DNA of 64,000 nt, from NCBI GenBank assembly GCA_965153355.1, contig OZ231126.1, positions 8,990,001-9,054,000 of the forward strand, given 5' to 3'. The stretch's first letter is position 1. Every line of letters starts with the position of its first letter. The notes beneath the pieces are model-generated. The model worked only from the letters and a program-made list of their open reading frames with translations, ran no database searches and had not been told where the DNA came from. Of this stretch, positions 15,613 to 37,273 are shown piece after piece. The DNA is from Flaccisagitta enflata. Taxonomy: Eukaryota > Chaetognatha > Sagittoidea > Aphragmophora. Both the position numbers and the translations under genes were made by a program.

Positions 15613-16162
15613 AAGATAAAACAAGGGAGAAATGACGGGGGAGAGGAGCAATTAAAGTCACTATCAAGATCCTCATTTGCATATTGAAGTTTGATATCAT
15701 TTCTCCGTTTTTATGTTGTTAATCTGGAATACAGTCAATTTAGGTTAAAACGTCAGCAATCGCTGTATCTGCCATTACTGTGAAATAAAAGAAGAGGACC
15801 TATTACTCATTCAAAAGTAATCAGCATCGTATTGTGTTTGATATGGTCTTCCGCGACTCAGATCTAGATGGATGAAAATGGCACCAAAAAAATTTTGCAC
15901 GTGGTGGAATAATTTGATGCTACAGTTTTTCAAGATGGTGACAAGAACATGACCAGATCTGGCGACATGGGAAGGCATCTGGTAACTTGCTCAAGTATTG
16001 TCCGGTAGCTTTGGTAACCCAGGGCAAGAATCTGGTAACTTTGGTAGCCTGGAAGAAAAATTAGGTAATTTCTTAGATGATTTGAATAAATAATTGAAAA
16101 TTTTTTCATGAATCGTTCATTTTGAGCGTCTTTTCATTCACCATGTGTATGTCACTAGGACA

Positions 16163-16300
<138 letters not shown>

Positions 16301-16361
16301 GAATCTCTAAAAGAAGCAAAAATCACTGGAAATAATTCAGAAATATGCTATGATGATTTTT

Positions 16362-17680
16362 AGGTGCGCCATATGGCCGTAGCAGCTCTATTAGAGGCTC
16401 TGTCCGTCCATCTGTCTGTCCGTCTGTTCGCTTGAAGGAAAAATCGCAAAAAGTGTTTGAAATCAATGAAAGCTCATTTCATCCACTTAAGTAATCAGCT
16501 ACGGTTAGGTCTAATAGAGCTGGGAATAGGTGTGATAGAGCTGGTGATAGGTTGGATAGGTCTGATAGAGCTGGGGATAGGTCTGATAGAGCTCGGAATA
16601 GGTCTGACAGAGCTAGGGATAGGCAGACATACAGATTGTGGAGAAGCGGGAAGCGCCACTTCTCGGAAACTGGGTGACAGAGTCGGAAGATTTAGCACTA
16701 TATATAGCAATACAAAAATATGAAAACAAGGCCGGATACACGGGCCAAGACGTTGCGCCGGGCGTTATCAATTCTTAGACCTATCCCTAGCTCTGTCAGA
16801 TCTATCCCGAGCTCTATCAGACCTATCCCGAGCTCTGTCAGACCTATCCCGAGCTCTATCAGACCTATCCCGAGCTCTATCAGACCTATTCCCACACCTA
16901 TCCGACCTATCACCAGACCTATCCGGCCTATCCCCAGCTCGTTAAGACCTAACCGTAGTTGATGTTTTTAGTGAATGAAATGACGAGTATTATCAATGAT
17001 GAACGAAATGAGTTTTCGATTGATTTCAGCGATTTTTCATTCGAGCGTGACCGACGGATGGACGGATGGACAGAGCCTGTTATAGAGGTGCTATGGCGAA
17101 TCTGAGAATCATCCTAGCATTTTTCTGAATCATTTCCAGTGATTTTCAAGATTTTTAACTCGAGCGTTACCGACCAACCAACCAACTGACCAACCAACCG
17201 ACAGACAGAGCTAGTTATAGAGGTGCTATGGCGCACCTAAAAAATGATATTTTGTTTACGAAGAGCACTTGAACAGATGTAACAAATCATTACAAAATCC
17301 CAAAATCATAACAAAATCTCAAGATTCGATGTTTTTTTCCATCATCTACCATTCTAAAGATGCATTTAATGAAAATTTACTTGATTTTGCCATAATTCCA
17401 CCATTTCAGAGTGTATTATGCTTGTCGGAAGCTTGCTAAAAAAATTTCTTGCTTCCCGGTAGCTTGGAAGAATATCAACATCTGGGGATAGGTCTGATTG
17501 AGCTAGGGATAGATCTGATAGAACTCAGGATAGGTCTGATAGAGCTAGGGATAGGTCTGATAGAGCTGGTGATAGTTTGGATAGGTCTGATAGAGCTAGG
17601 GATATGTCTGATGGAGCTAGGGATAGGTCTAAGAATTAATAACGCCCGGCGCACCGTCTTGGCCCGTGTATCCGGCCTTG
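16362..17680. mobile_element. Nested/inverted pair of hairpin-ended elements (family F)
   Basis: Outer copy: left end AGGTGCGCC at 16362, right end CCGGCCTTG at 17680. A second copy in opposite orientation (16725-17240: aacaaggccggatacacggg to gtgctatggcgcacctaaaa) lies inside. Both carry a 21-24 bp minisatellite (gggataggtctgatagagct) and tccgtctg/accaacca cores. Comparison with the empty site near 52121-52127 places the insertion within a T run. Confidence 0.7.
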
Positions 17681-18691
17681 TTAGTTGTGGACAAAGAATT
17701 TTACACGTTGCTGTGCTAGTACCTTTGTGCGTCTGTCAATCCACTTATTGATGCGTCCATCAGTCCAACTGTAACATTTTTAAATTACTGTTTTTCTTTT
17801 GTCCTTTTTATGGATTTTTAATTCAGTTTGAATCATGAGACTTGAGTGTCTACATTTGTTGTGTTATTCCTGCTGCCTTACCATTCGCGACTTTTGCACT
17901 TTGTAGGGCTTGTTATTATACAAAATTGTAATTTTTTTTAATGCTGCCAAAGAATAACTCTAACGAAACTTAACTCAGAATCTACATAACAAACCCAGCG
18001 CTAGACCTAACCCTATCCCCAGCTTTATCTCTACCCCAAACCCTCACTTTCTTTATTATACCATCTGCAATAATTCATGATTATTTCTAAAAAATGTTAA
18101 AATCTAAATCAAAACCAACCTGTGCCAAGTGATACTGGCTTTTTAGTTGAATTACAAATATTGCTTTAAATTGTTTCAATAGATATGATAAAGGTAAATC
18201 AGCACAGCTCAAAGTGCTTCAGTTTTCTGTTTATCTCAAAATCAAAGTTTTTTTTTCAGTTGAAAATTTTTCATTACCTAGTCTAACGGCAGTAAAGCCT
18301 ATTTCCAATGATCTCAAGTAATCTGCAATGTTTAAAAAAAAAAGCCGAGTCTTGGTGGTAATGATTACCGAAAACGGGGGATCATTGCTAGAGCACACCC
18401 ACTAACAGAGCATGACAGCCAAAGGCAAAGAATTTAATGCCCAATCAAAGATTTTATGTTAGCAATAATCGGGAAAAAAGTTGAAGTCAGTCTTCGACTT
18501 TTTGACATATTCGAGAGAAATAGGGTTTTCATTTTCTTATGAGAAAGTTGGGAATCACCAAGCAGAATGCTCTATGGTAAATGTTTTTCGCGTTATGAAT
18601 TTTTAAAGATTTATTTACAAAAAATTGAAACTGAATTTTTTTTAATTTTTTATGATTTTCAGTAGGATAATAAAGCAGTGTATTAAAGTTT

Positions 18692-19085
18692 GTTTGAGCA
18701 TGCAAATACAAGAAAACATGTTTATGAGCAAATCTGCTAATCTGTGAGGGTATTTTTGAGCATTTTAGCTCATTTAGCTCATTTAGCTCAGTCTGTTTTT
18801 CTGATTTCAAATGCAATAAATGAATAAATGTTTTGATACATGTTTGAGCATGCAAATACAAGAAAGCATATCAGTGAGCAGAGTTGATCATCTGTGAGGG
18901 TGTTTTTGAGTATTTTAGCTCATTTAGCTCAGTCTTTTTTTTTCTGTTTTTTTTTAATGGGATAAATGAATAAATGTTTTGATGTGAACATGCAAATACA
19001 AGAAAGCATGTCAGTGAGCATAGCTGGTTGTCTGCTCGAATGATTTTGAGCATTTTAGCTCATCTGGCTCATTTGGCTCAGTCAT
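18692..19085 (+). repeat. Three-copy tandem repeat, unit about 145 bp
   Basis: Each unit contains gagcatgcaaatacaagaaa, a gagcattttagctcatttagctca segment and aataaatgaataaatgttttga. Copies start near 18698, 18846 and 18987; the last is shorter. Confidence 0.75.
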
Positions 19086-20198
19086 ATTTTTCTCTGATTT
19101 TCAGTGCCATTAATACATACAACTGTCCCTGATTTGATCTAACAAATAAAAAGATTTGCAGTGACTGAAAACAAAAACCTGGTGAAAAATGGCCAATGCT
19201 TACAACTTTTTTCCTCACGGTGACAGCCGCCGTTACTGGTACAACTAAGATTTTCACTATTTTTTTATATAATAAAGAATGAGAGAACCAAAGCATTTTG
19301 ATCTTTTTCCTTGTGATCAATAATCCAGGAGCAAAACCAGCTGAACTACAATGTACAAATTAAAGGCTTAATAGGGTTTCAGAAAATAAACGAAGGATGA
19401 ATGAAATTTTAAAAAAAAACTGTCTTAGCATTACTGTCCCAACACTCCCTGCTGATGATGATGATCTGATTGAAAAAAAAGGGCGGGTGAGCAGGGACAG
19501 TAATGTGAGTGGCCAGGGGCAGTTTTTATGTGGGCAAGAAGTAATGTGCCTGGGCAGGGGTCGTCATGCTCAGAGATCAGGCTAAACGAGGTTCAAAGTT
19601 CGCTGAGGATTGCTACATTAAATTAAAAAAGATGGAAACTCTTAACGGTGTTTAACTAGTGATGGCAATTGAGCCGGAGGGGGGGGGGGGGCGTATAGAT
19701 AATTAGCAGTGCCGGATACACGGCTAACCAAGCCGCGCGTGCTGGTGGGCAAGGGCAGTTACGAAGAAGGCTTATCAATCATTCGGGCAGGGGCAGTGTT
19801 GCCAAGTACACCCGTTGACGCCGAAAAGCTTGAAAACATTACAGACCCACGGACCGGCAGACGGACGGACTGATTTGCCATACTAACCTACTGTTTTAGT
19901 TTGTAATTCCAATTGCACAGAAATAAAATTCCGTGTTCCATTCAATTTCTTTAACTCCTACTGTAAATTTATCAAGCTCACCTTTCCTAATTACAACGAA
20001 GATGGAGTGAGGATCATAATTTTATTCATCGGTAATCGGTTGATAACATTAACAGCAGCGCAGTTAACAAGGATATGTAGCACAATTAGCACATTGTACA
20101 ATGAAACAACCTAATATCTAATCAATAAAATGGACGAACCAATCTTGATGTTTCCAGAGCCCAGTTACCGACAAAAATGGACAATCAATCGGCTTCCG
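19086..20198. other. Intergenic stretch with a family A remnant
   Basis: About 19706-19880 (gccggatacacggctaacc to ccggcagacggacggac) is a truncated family A copy lacking the terminal hairpin. A G12 run sits at 19680. No gene seen. Confidence 0.45.
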
Positions 20199-20322
20199 TT
20201 TTTAAGCGCGACAAAGCACCTCAATAATTGGCTGTGTCCGTCGGTCGGTCGGTTGGTCTGTCGGTAACGCATTCGTTCGACGATCCACACGTCGCACCTT
20301 GTTGGTCTACTAAGCCTTGTTT
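20199..20322 (+). mobile_element. Family C element, first of a head-to-tail pair
   Basis: gcgcgacaaagcacc terminus, (GGTC)n core, acgcattcgttcgacgatcc block, and cctTGTT end. It abuts the next copy directly. Confidence 0.75.
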
Positions 20323-20443
20323 TTAGGTGCGACAAAGCACCTCTATAACTGGCTGTGTCCGTTGGTCTGTCTGTCTGTTGGTTGGTAACGCATTCGTTCG
20401 ACGATCCACACGTCGCACCTTATTGGCCTACTTGGCCTTTTTT
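20321..20443 (+). mobile_element. Family C element, second of a head-to-tail pair
   Basis: Same structure as the preceding copy, with hairpin GGTGCGACAAAGCACC, a (GTCT/GTTG)n core and the ggcctacttggcc end. Followed by an acgtacgtacgt run. Confidence 0.75.
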
Positions 20444-20554
20444 GTACGTACGTACGTACGTACACATTACGTCACGAGAAAAGTACCAAACAGCCATCTG
20501 GACTCTGAAGCGGAAGTCGACTGGTCTTTGTGACAAAATTTATTAACTGAGCGC

Positions 20555-21345
20555 TTATGTGACACTTTCGACTATAATATAAATTATTTGGAAAAAAGTC
20601 GAAGAGACGAAGTCCCTTCGGTCTTTTTGAGTCCTGCAGAGTTTTTTGGATTTCCCTTTTTCTCATGAAGCGTTTGGGGAAGTTGGTAAGCTTTTGGGGC
20701 CAAGTGGTACTACGCATGAAATTAATAGCTAAGAAAGATCTAATTCTCCTCTTTCAGATGACGCCAAGCAGAATTCTGTGTGATTGATAGTTTTGAAGCT
20801 ATGATTTTTTAAATCTTTTTTGTTTTTTTCGCATTTTTTGCATTTTTCCCAAAAACGAGGAATCAAGTTGAGGTTTATTTGAACTTTGAAATGTCCCAGG
20901 TGATGATTGTGCGTCCTGGCAACACAGTCTTGCTCTCATTTCAACTCAGTCCATCCATCAGTCTGTTGGTTTGTCTGCCCGTCTGAGTGGTAGGGGGTTG
21001 GATGCTTCTGTCAACCTGTCAGAAATGATTTGGAAAAAAGTCGAGATTCGAAGATTCAAAGACTTTTTGAGTTCCGCGAAGGAAAATTGTTTTCCCTTTT
21101 TTTATGGGGCGTTTGCGGAAGTTGATAAATTTTGGGGGCCGAATGAAACTACGCATGAAATTAATAGCTGAGAAAGAGCTAAATAAATGACGCCAAGCAG
21201 AATTCTGTGCGATTGATAGTTTTGGAGCTATGATTTTCTGAATCTTTTTTTATTTTTTGCATTTTTTGCATTTTTTCCAAAAATAAGGAATTAAGTTATT
21301 GAAGTCTATTTGAACTTCAAATTATCCCAGATGATGATTGTGCAT
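20555..21345 (+). repeat. Two-copy direct repeat, unit about 460 bp
   Basis: 20570-20870 and 21030-21330 share tttggaaaaaagtcga, ctacgcatgaaattaatagct, gacgccaagcagaattctgt and gattgatagtttt in order. A diverged relative is near 62810-63010. Confidence 0.7.
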
Positions 21346-21374
21346 GCTGGCAGCAAAGTTTTTCACTCTTTTAG

Positions 21375-21445
21375 TTGTGGAATCTATAAGAGGCTTTGTC
21401 CATCCGTTGGTCTGTTGGTCCATCAGTCTACCCATGGTGATCAAG
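21375..21445 (+). mobile_element. Fragment of a (GTCY)n hairpin element
   Basis: ctataagaggctttgtccatccgttggtctg followed by catggtgatcaag matches the interior of the family A copy at 28506-28758. No termini are visible. Confidence 0.5.
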
Positions 21446-21534
21446 TCAAAAGTGGAAAAACAAGCATTGTCACTCTCTCTTTCTCTCTCTGTCTCATTCT
21501 CTGTCCGTCTGTCAGTCTGTCCATCTTTCTGTCC

Positions 21535-21548
<14 letters not shown>

Positions 21549-21620
<72 letters not shown>
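21549..21620 (+). repeat. (CT)n microsatellite
   Basis: About 72 nt CT preceded by GTCT-rich sequence. Confidence 0.9.
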
Positions 21621-21626
<6 letters not shown>

Positions 21627-21747
21627 TTTTTTTTCTCTCAGCATTTACGACTTTTTTCCTACGGCGATTAGCCGCCTTTATTGGTAAAATGTGGGACGCA
21701 AAACTGTATCCGACCATGTTTGGCAAAAAAAAACAAAAAACAAATTT

Positions 21748-23751
21748 TAGGGCCGGCAGTAGTTAAGGATTTCAAATTAACTAGTTAATAGCTAACTAAC
21801 TACTTTTTTGCCTAGTTAACTACAAAAGTAGTTAAAACCAGCCTCTGTCATTATCAAGCATATTATCTTTGGTAAACCATATATCTCTCAGTTATCCAGT
21901 CATTTTTTTCCATCTTGTAATGTTTTGGAAATCTATCATTATGGCATAATGCAAAAATGATCGTAAAACTAGTTCAAATAACAAAAAATGATTGTTTCAA
22001 GATTATATCAACCTCAAATCAAAACAGGTCAAACATTAAGTTCTTAACTGCCAAACAAGGTGCAAAAGAATAGATTTCCCAAGACAGATAGTTTCTTAGA
22101 AAGCAAAGATTAGCAACACTCTTGTTAGAGAGAGGAACTGTCATTTTAGAAACACAGTCCTGCTGCATTTAAGGCTTTTTCTGCCTCAATGAAAGACACA
22201 GAGGTTGTTGAACACCCAGTTCATTTCATATTTTGACAGGGTAATTGATCAATGAACAAGCCAAATTATTCAGAAATCATGAGTTCTTGTTTGTAGATGA
22301 TCCCACATCTGATGTCCTTTGCTTCAATAAACTTCGTTGTTGTATGCGCAATTCATAGAAAACTAAAACAAAACTGAAAAATAGACCAATAGAGTGACAG
22401 ACAGGCTGACAGGCTGACAGATACAAACTGATAAAAACTCAATTTAGTGCCATTGATAAATCCATATGCAATAAGGTAGAATATCATATGAGATAAAAAT
22501 CTTAAAAACGTTTACTTGATCATAGATAATCTGAAGAAGAAATGAGTTTTGTTGAAAGGATCAAAAAGGCAATGTAGACTAAAAAAGATAATTGGAATAA
22601 CCAAAGAGACAGAAAAGAACACAATGGCTGACAGAGGACTAATGACCTAAAGCTTAATTGAAAGTGTCCTGAGTTCCCACATCCCGACTCATTCTGGATC
22701 ACTTGCCGTACTAATCAAAAAATGAATCATCTTTGAGCTTGTGATGATTTCCCATATTGGCACATAAAACGGCATAAGGATGTGATTTTTGAATCATGAC
22801 CATTTTCAGTTGTAAATTGATGCATGCAGCTGCTGTCTTGTAGAGCACAGACGTAAAAATGTAATTGCAGACATTATTCTGAACAAAAAAGCAGGATTAG
22901 AAATGTATATATAACAGGTCGCCCAAGGGCAATATATGGTCAGCGATACCCTTTGCCCTGCTTTGAGTGATTGTGAGTTGGAGTGAGGGGAAGCAGGGCA
23001 GCGGCCCCGAAGGGGACGAAGTCCTGTAGAACACAGGGGGACTTTCGTTTGTCCTGCCTTACGTGGATGAGATGCTACATAGAGGGTTGACTGAAGGCCT
23101 TCAAGAGCTTAAATCAAGGTCTAAGAAGGCTGATGTAATGCCTGAAAATGCCAATTGGAAGTTTGAGAGGCGTAGCTTGAGGCCTAATTTGAGGCATGAG
23201 AGGACAGGTTTAAGGCATGGGAATTTCGATTTGAGGCCTGCGAGGCCTAATTTGAGGTCTGAAAGGCCAGTTTTGAGGCCTGAGAGGCCGGATTTGAAGC
23301 CGGAGAGGCTGGATTTGAGGCCAGAGAGGCTGGATTTGAGGCCTGAGAGGCTGGATTAGAGGCCTGAGAGGCTGGATTAGAGGCCTGAGAGGCTGGATTA
23401 GAGGCCTGAGAGGCTGGATTTGAGGCCTGAGAGGCTGGATTTGAGGCATGAGAGGCTGGATTTGAGGCCTGAGAGGCCAGATCTGAGGCCTGAGAGGCCA
23501 GATTTGAGGCCTGATGAAGGGGGGGACTAACGAACGGACGAACGAACGAAAGTCCCCCTGTGTTCTACAGGACTTCGTCCCCTTCGGGGCCGCTGCCCAA
23601 AAGCTATGAGTGTTTCAAAGGACTTATCAATTCAACAATCACTTTTTTGATTTAACTATTTTAACTAGTTAATTTTGTCTAGTTAACTACTACCACTTTC
23701 AGAAAATTAACTAGTTAACTAACTAGTTAAAGTTAACTACTGCCGGCCCTA
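21748..23751. mobile_element. 2.0-kb hAT-type element with perfect 8-bp target duplication
   Basis: Starts TAGGGCCGGCAGTAGTTAA and ends TTAACTACTGCCGGCCCTA. Identical 8-mers ACAAATTT flank it (21740-21747 and 23752-23759). Subterminal agttaacta repeats occur at both ends. No transposase reading frame is visible, so it is non-autonomous. A family B element is nested inside at 22996-23598. Confidence 0.9.
22996..23598. mobile_element. Intact family B TIR element with 21-bp minisatellite
   Basis: 603 bp. Both ends carry near-perfect inverted repeats of about 60 bp starting GGGCAGCGGCCCCGAAGGGG and including gtcctgtagaacac. Between them a 21-bp unit (ggcctgagaggctggatttga) repeats about 17 times. 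Nested in the hAT element. Confidence 0.85.
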
Positions 23752-23759
23752 ACAAATTT

Positions 23760-24041
23760 CCATAACGAGATTATCGTGAATACGATTGTATGCATCGTGT
23801 GTGTGTAAATTGTGCAATATCGATGAGATATCTTGATTAGCACCAATAATTAGAATCGAGTTCATGGATCAAATTTTTACATCTTGAGGATGAAAGTTCT
23901 TTCTAAAATCTGAATCGGTTTGTGCAAGTTTTTCTCTTTGGCTAAATTTACAATGAGGTTCATAAAAGCTTTTTAAAGTGATATTATTGTTCACTGATAC
24001 CGAGAGACCGAGATATATGGACGGCGCGTTACGGACATAGT

Positions 24042-24107
<66 letters not shown>

Positions 24108-24401
24108 ACGATGAAAATATAAGAATATGAAATTAAACAATTCATGCCCAAAAAGGTTGTCAAAAATTTAGGCAAAATTATTCATCTTTTGCTCATTTGC
24201 ACTGAGAGACCTCCATGCGAATAAACTTCATTTCAACTTGATATATACATCTTCAGCGATGTACCTTGAATACAATTTAGATAGAGTTAAACGAGTGATA
24301 GTCGTTAATAAAGCGGCGGTGGGTTTGTTTTTATTTTCAGCGGAAGGAGTAAGTTATGGGCGGTGAGTAAACTTGCACATGGGTAGGAGTGGCTCGCATA
24401 A
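23760..24401. other. Intergenic stretch with (GA)n
   Basis: Pure GA run at 24045-24104; the rest is AT-rich with no gene. Confidence 0.5.
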
Positions 24402-24975
24402 GTCGGGGTGCAATCGAAGACAAAATTTGATCAGTCAACACAATTTTTTGCAATATCATAGACATTGTTAATTTGTATCTTTTATCGATGAAAAATGATA
24501 ATCAGTTTATATTTAAACTATTTTTGCATTAAAAACCATTTCTGTGTCCAAAGTAATTGTGAAATGAAAAATCTTTTTATACAATCTGACATGTTTTGGG
24601 CAAAATTATAACTTTGCATAGAGATTCAAAAATCACAATTTTCAAAAACATGGCGTTTTTCTAAAGACTTATAAGATGAGGGCCATGTGTTTAGAAATGC
24701 AAAATTTTGTACTGAGAAGCAGAATTATAATTTTACCTAATAACTTTCTGAACTTTTTCTCTCATTTTCAGGAGAGATTTTCTTGTTTAATTGAATAACT
24801 TTGGTTTTTATGAACATACAATAAAAACTTATTGTTTGTTAATTATTTCCAAATATTCTTTAAAAAATCTGGAGTATGAAAATTTTGATTTCAAACCTTG
24901 TTACTTACTAGGATAGCTAAATATAACAATTTATTGTGACTGAAAATCAAATTTTGTCTTCGTTTGCTCCCCGAC
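24402..24975. mobile_element. 574-bp MITE with ATAA flanks
   Basis: Ends GTCGGGGTGCAATCGAAGAC and the inverted GTCGGGGAGCAAACGAAGAC, continuing into aaaatttga on both sides. ATAA is present on both sides (24398-24401 and 24976-24979). The interior is AT-rich and partly self-complementary. Confidence 0.7.
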
Positions 24976-25024
24976 ATAAGCCGATGACAATGATAAGTCA
25001 ATGATATCCAAAACTTCATTTATG

Positions 25025-25075
25025 AATCGATCGATCGATCGATCGATCAATAAATCGATCGATCGATCAATCAAA
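25025..25075. repeat. (ATCG)n microsatellite
   Basis: About 50 nt of self-complementary gatc-type repeat. Confidence 0.85.
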
Positions 25076-25204
25076 CGATCATTGATTCATTTTATTTTTC
25101 GCGATCGGGGTATTTCCGTCGTAACTGCGCCATTTTCTTCTCTATGTTCATCAACGTCATCTTTGGTTTCCTGAAACAAAAAGAGAGGAATCCAGTCGAA
25201 CTTC

Positions 25205-25403
25205 TTTTTAGTCGCGGACAAGCGACTCTATAAGAGGCTTTGTCCGTCCGTCCGTCCGTCCGTCCGTCCGTCCGTCCGTCCGTCGGTCCGTCGGTCGGTC
25301 CGTCGGTCGGTCCGTCACGCTCGAGTCGAAAAGTGGGAAAACACGCATTTCCGCCCCTGCCCACCCGTCCGCGACTGGTATTGGCTGTGTATCCGGCCTT
25401 GTT
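25205..25403 (+). mobile_element. Hairpin-ended (GTCY)n element, family A
   Basis: tttttagtcgcggacaagcg left end, ctttgtccgtccgtccg core, then cctgcccacccgtccgcgac and tgtatccggccttgtt. Confidence 0.8.
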
Positions 25404-26139
25404 ATCAAATGAGTTTGTAATTAAATGAGAACGAAATTGTGATTCCGCCGACTGACCAACCGACGTCAGAGTTGTGTGTCTAAAAGACGGTCAAACCGAA
25501 ACGTAACAACAAAGTGACTGCGTAGGTGCAATATTTGTAACTCGGGGATGCGAGTGTGAATCAAGCGAGAATGGTGAGGAAAAGGTAAAAGGTGACAGGT
25601 GGGTGTTTCCGAGACTATGATGATGAAGTTTCAAAACCTTGCCTAACGCGTTTGGTCAAGTGGGATGAGCTGGACGTGAATAGATAGATCCCACGAGGCA
25701 GGTTTTTTCTATGCTAACACCTGCGAGTTTTATGAAATGAGGAATAAACGGTCATTTATCAATGTTGAAAGTCAGAGAAGCGCATGACAGTTGGGTGCAT
25801 CACATAGCAAAAGTTTGGAATAAACCTTCACCCTTCTTAGGTGATAAGGAGCAAAAATCATAAGGATGACCATTTTCTTTTTTTAAAGATTTTTTCATCT
25901 TTTATTTTTGTTTTGACCTTAAGTTCGTACAGATATCCCAGAAATCTGCAAAATCCTCTGTAGTTTTGTTACTAAAAGGACAATCATTTTTTTTAGAAAA
26001 GCATAATATTTATGAGAATAAACTAAAATATCAGAACATAAACTGTAAAAAAGATTACTTAAAAAGCAGATTGACAATTCTATAAAGAGAAGAAATTAGT
26101 AGTAGCTAATTCAAAGATTGTTAACTTATCGATTTATAC
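25404..26139. other. Intergenic stretch without recognised feature
   Basis: AT-rich, frames closed, nothing supported. Confidence 0.35.
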
Positions 26140-26453
26140 CAGGGGTGTATATAGTTGCACGACCTTTGATTTCTTTCCCCCCCTGGTCCTTTGATTTTCT
26201 TCCCTGGAGGCCAATCAACATATGATTTTCTTCCCCATATACCCCCTATATAGTAATATATTGATTTGAATAGTGTAAAATAGTGTTGTAGTAACTAAAT
26301 ATTACATTTTAGTACTGCCAAAAGTGTAAAATCTTCTATATTTTACATATTTTCATTTTTCCACCTTTTGATTTTCTTCCCCATATCCAAATCCTTTGAT
26401 TTTATTCCCCCCCCTGCCGGGGGGGGGGGAATATGCAACTATATACAGGCCTG
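26140..26453. mobile_element. TIR element with hAT-like CAGGGGTG end
   Basis: CAGGGGTGTATATAGTTGCA at the left and the inverse tgcaactatatacaggcctg at the right. The interior has several ccttttgattttcttcccc units. Flanking gatttata and gaatttta are similar but not identical, so no clean target duplication. Confidence 0.6.
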
Positions 26454-26730
26454 AATTTTATATCACTGCATTATGCAAATTAGGTCCTCAAAATAAAATT
26501 GCTATGTGACGGAAGACAAATGATTTTTGATAAATAAAAAATAGTAAGCTTTAATTAACCACTTCATATTAAATAAAGAGGGTGAAAAGAAATAATCAAC
26601 TTTTGCTATGTGAAGCCCCCAAGCATGACAGGTTGTTGTCGTTGTTGATAACCGGGCGCGCATTATGAGGCGCCAGAGGAAAATCACCGCGAACCGTTTA
26701 TCGAGGAAGAAAACTTTTAACGATAACAAC

Positions 26731-26909
26731 AGCAAGGCCGGATACACGGCCAAAATCAGTCGCGGACGGGTGGGCAGGGGCGGAAATGCGCGTGTTCGCA
26801 CTATCTCAACTCGATCACCCCTACGGACCGACCGACCAACTGACCGACCGACCGACCGACCGACCGACGGACAAAGCCTCTTATAGAGTCACTAGTCCGC
26901 GACTAAAAA
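26731..26909 (-). mobile_element. Hairpin-ended (GTCY)n element, family A
   Basis: agcaaggccggatacacggc to gtccgcgactaaaaac with a (CCGA)n core. Confidence 0.8.
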
Positions 26910-27072
26910 CAATCAACTTGACAACAAATCCGAGACTACGTTGATGTTAACAATGGCGGCAGGGGCAAAATTGATGACCAGGACAACATTGAAAATCATA
27001 TGACAAAAGAACGTAAGCGACACTAGCAACAATAATGAAGACGATGGTTGTAATAATGGCAATAAACCAGTA

Positions 27073-27245
27073 CAGTTAAACCCCGCTCTAACGGATTTAA
27101 AGGGACGAACCAATTCTATCTGTTACAAGCGGAATTCGGTTATTGCCAATATATGGAAAAAAAGAACACTTTAAAGGACCATAAATTTGCATCTGTTATA
27201 GACAGAAATCCGTTGCTGGCGGGTCCGTTAGGTTGGGGTTATACT
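27073..27245. mobile_element. Pogo/Tigger-like MITE, third copy
   Basis: cagttaaaccccgctctaac at the left and gttaggttggggttatact at the right, with TA before the left end. Related to 3552-3728. Confidence 0.65.
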
Positions 27246-27340
27246 ACGTTTCAATGACTATTTAAAATGTTCATTGCATCAGTTCACTACCACCTCAACC
27301 AAAAAAGATTGCCAGCTTTCGAGAGATGTTCCGGCTAATT

Positions 27341-37273
<9,933 letters not shown>

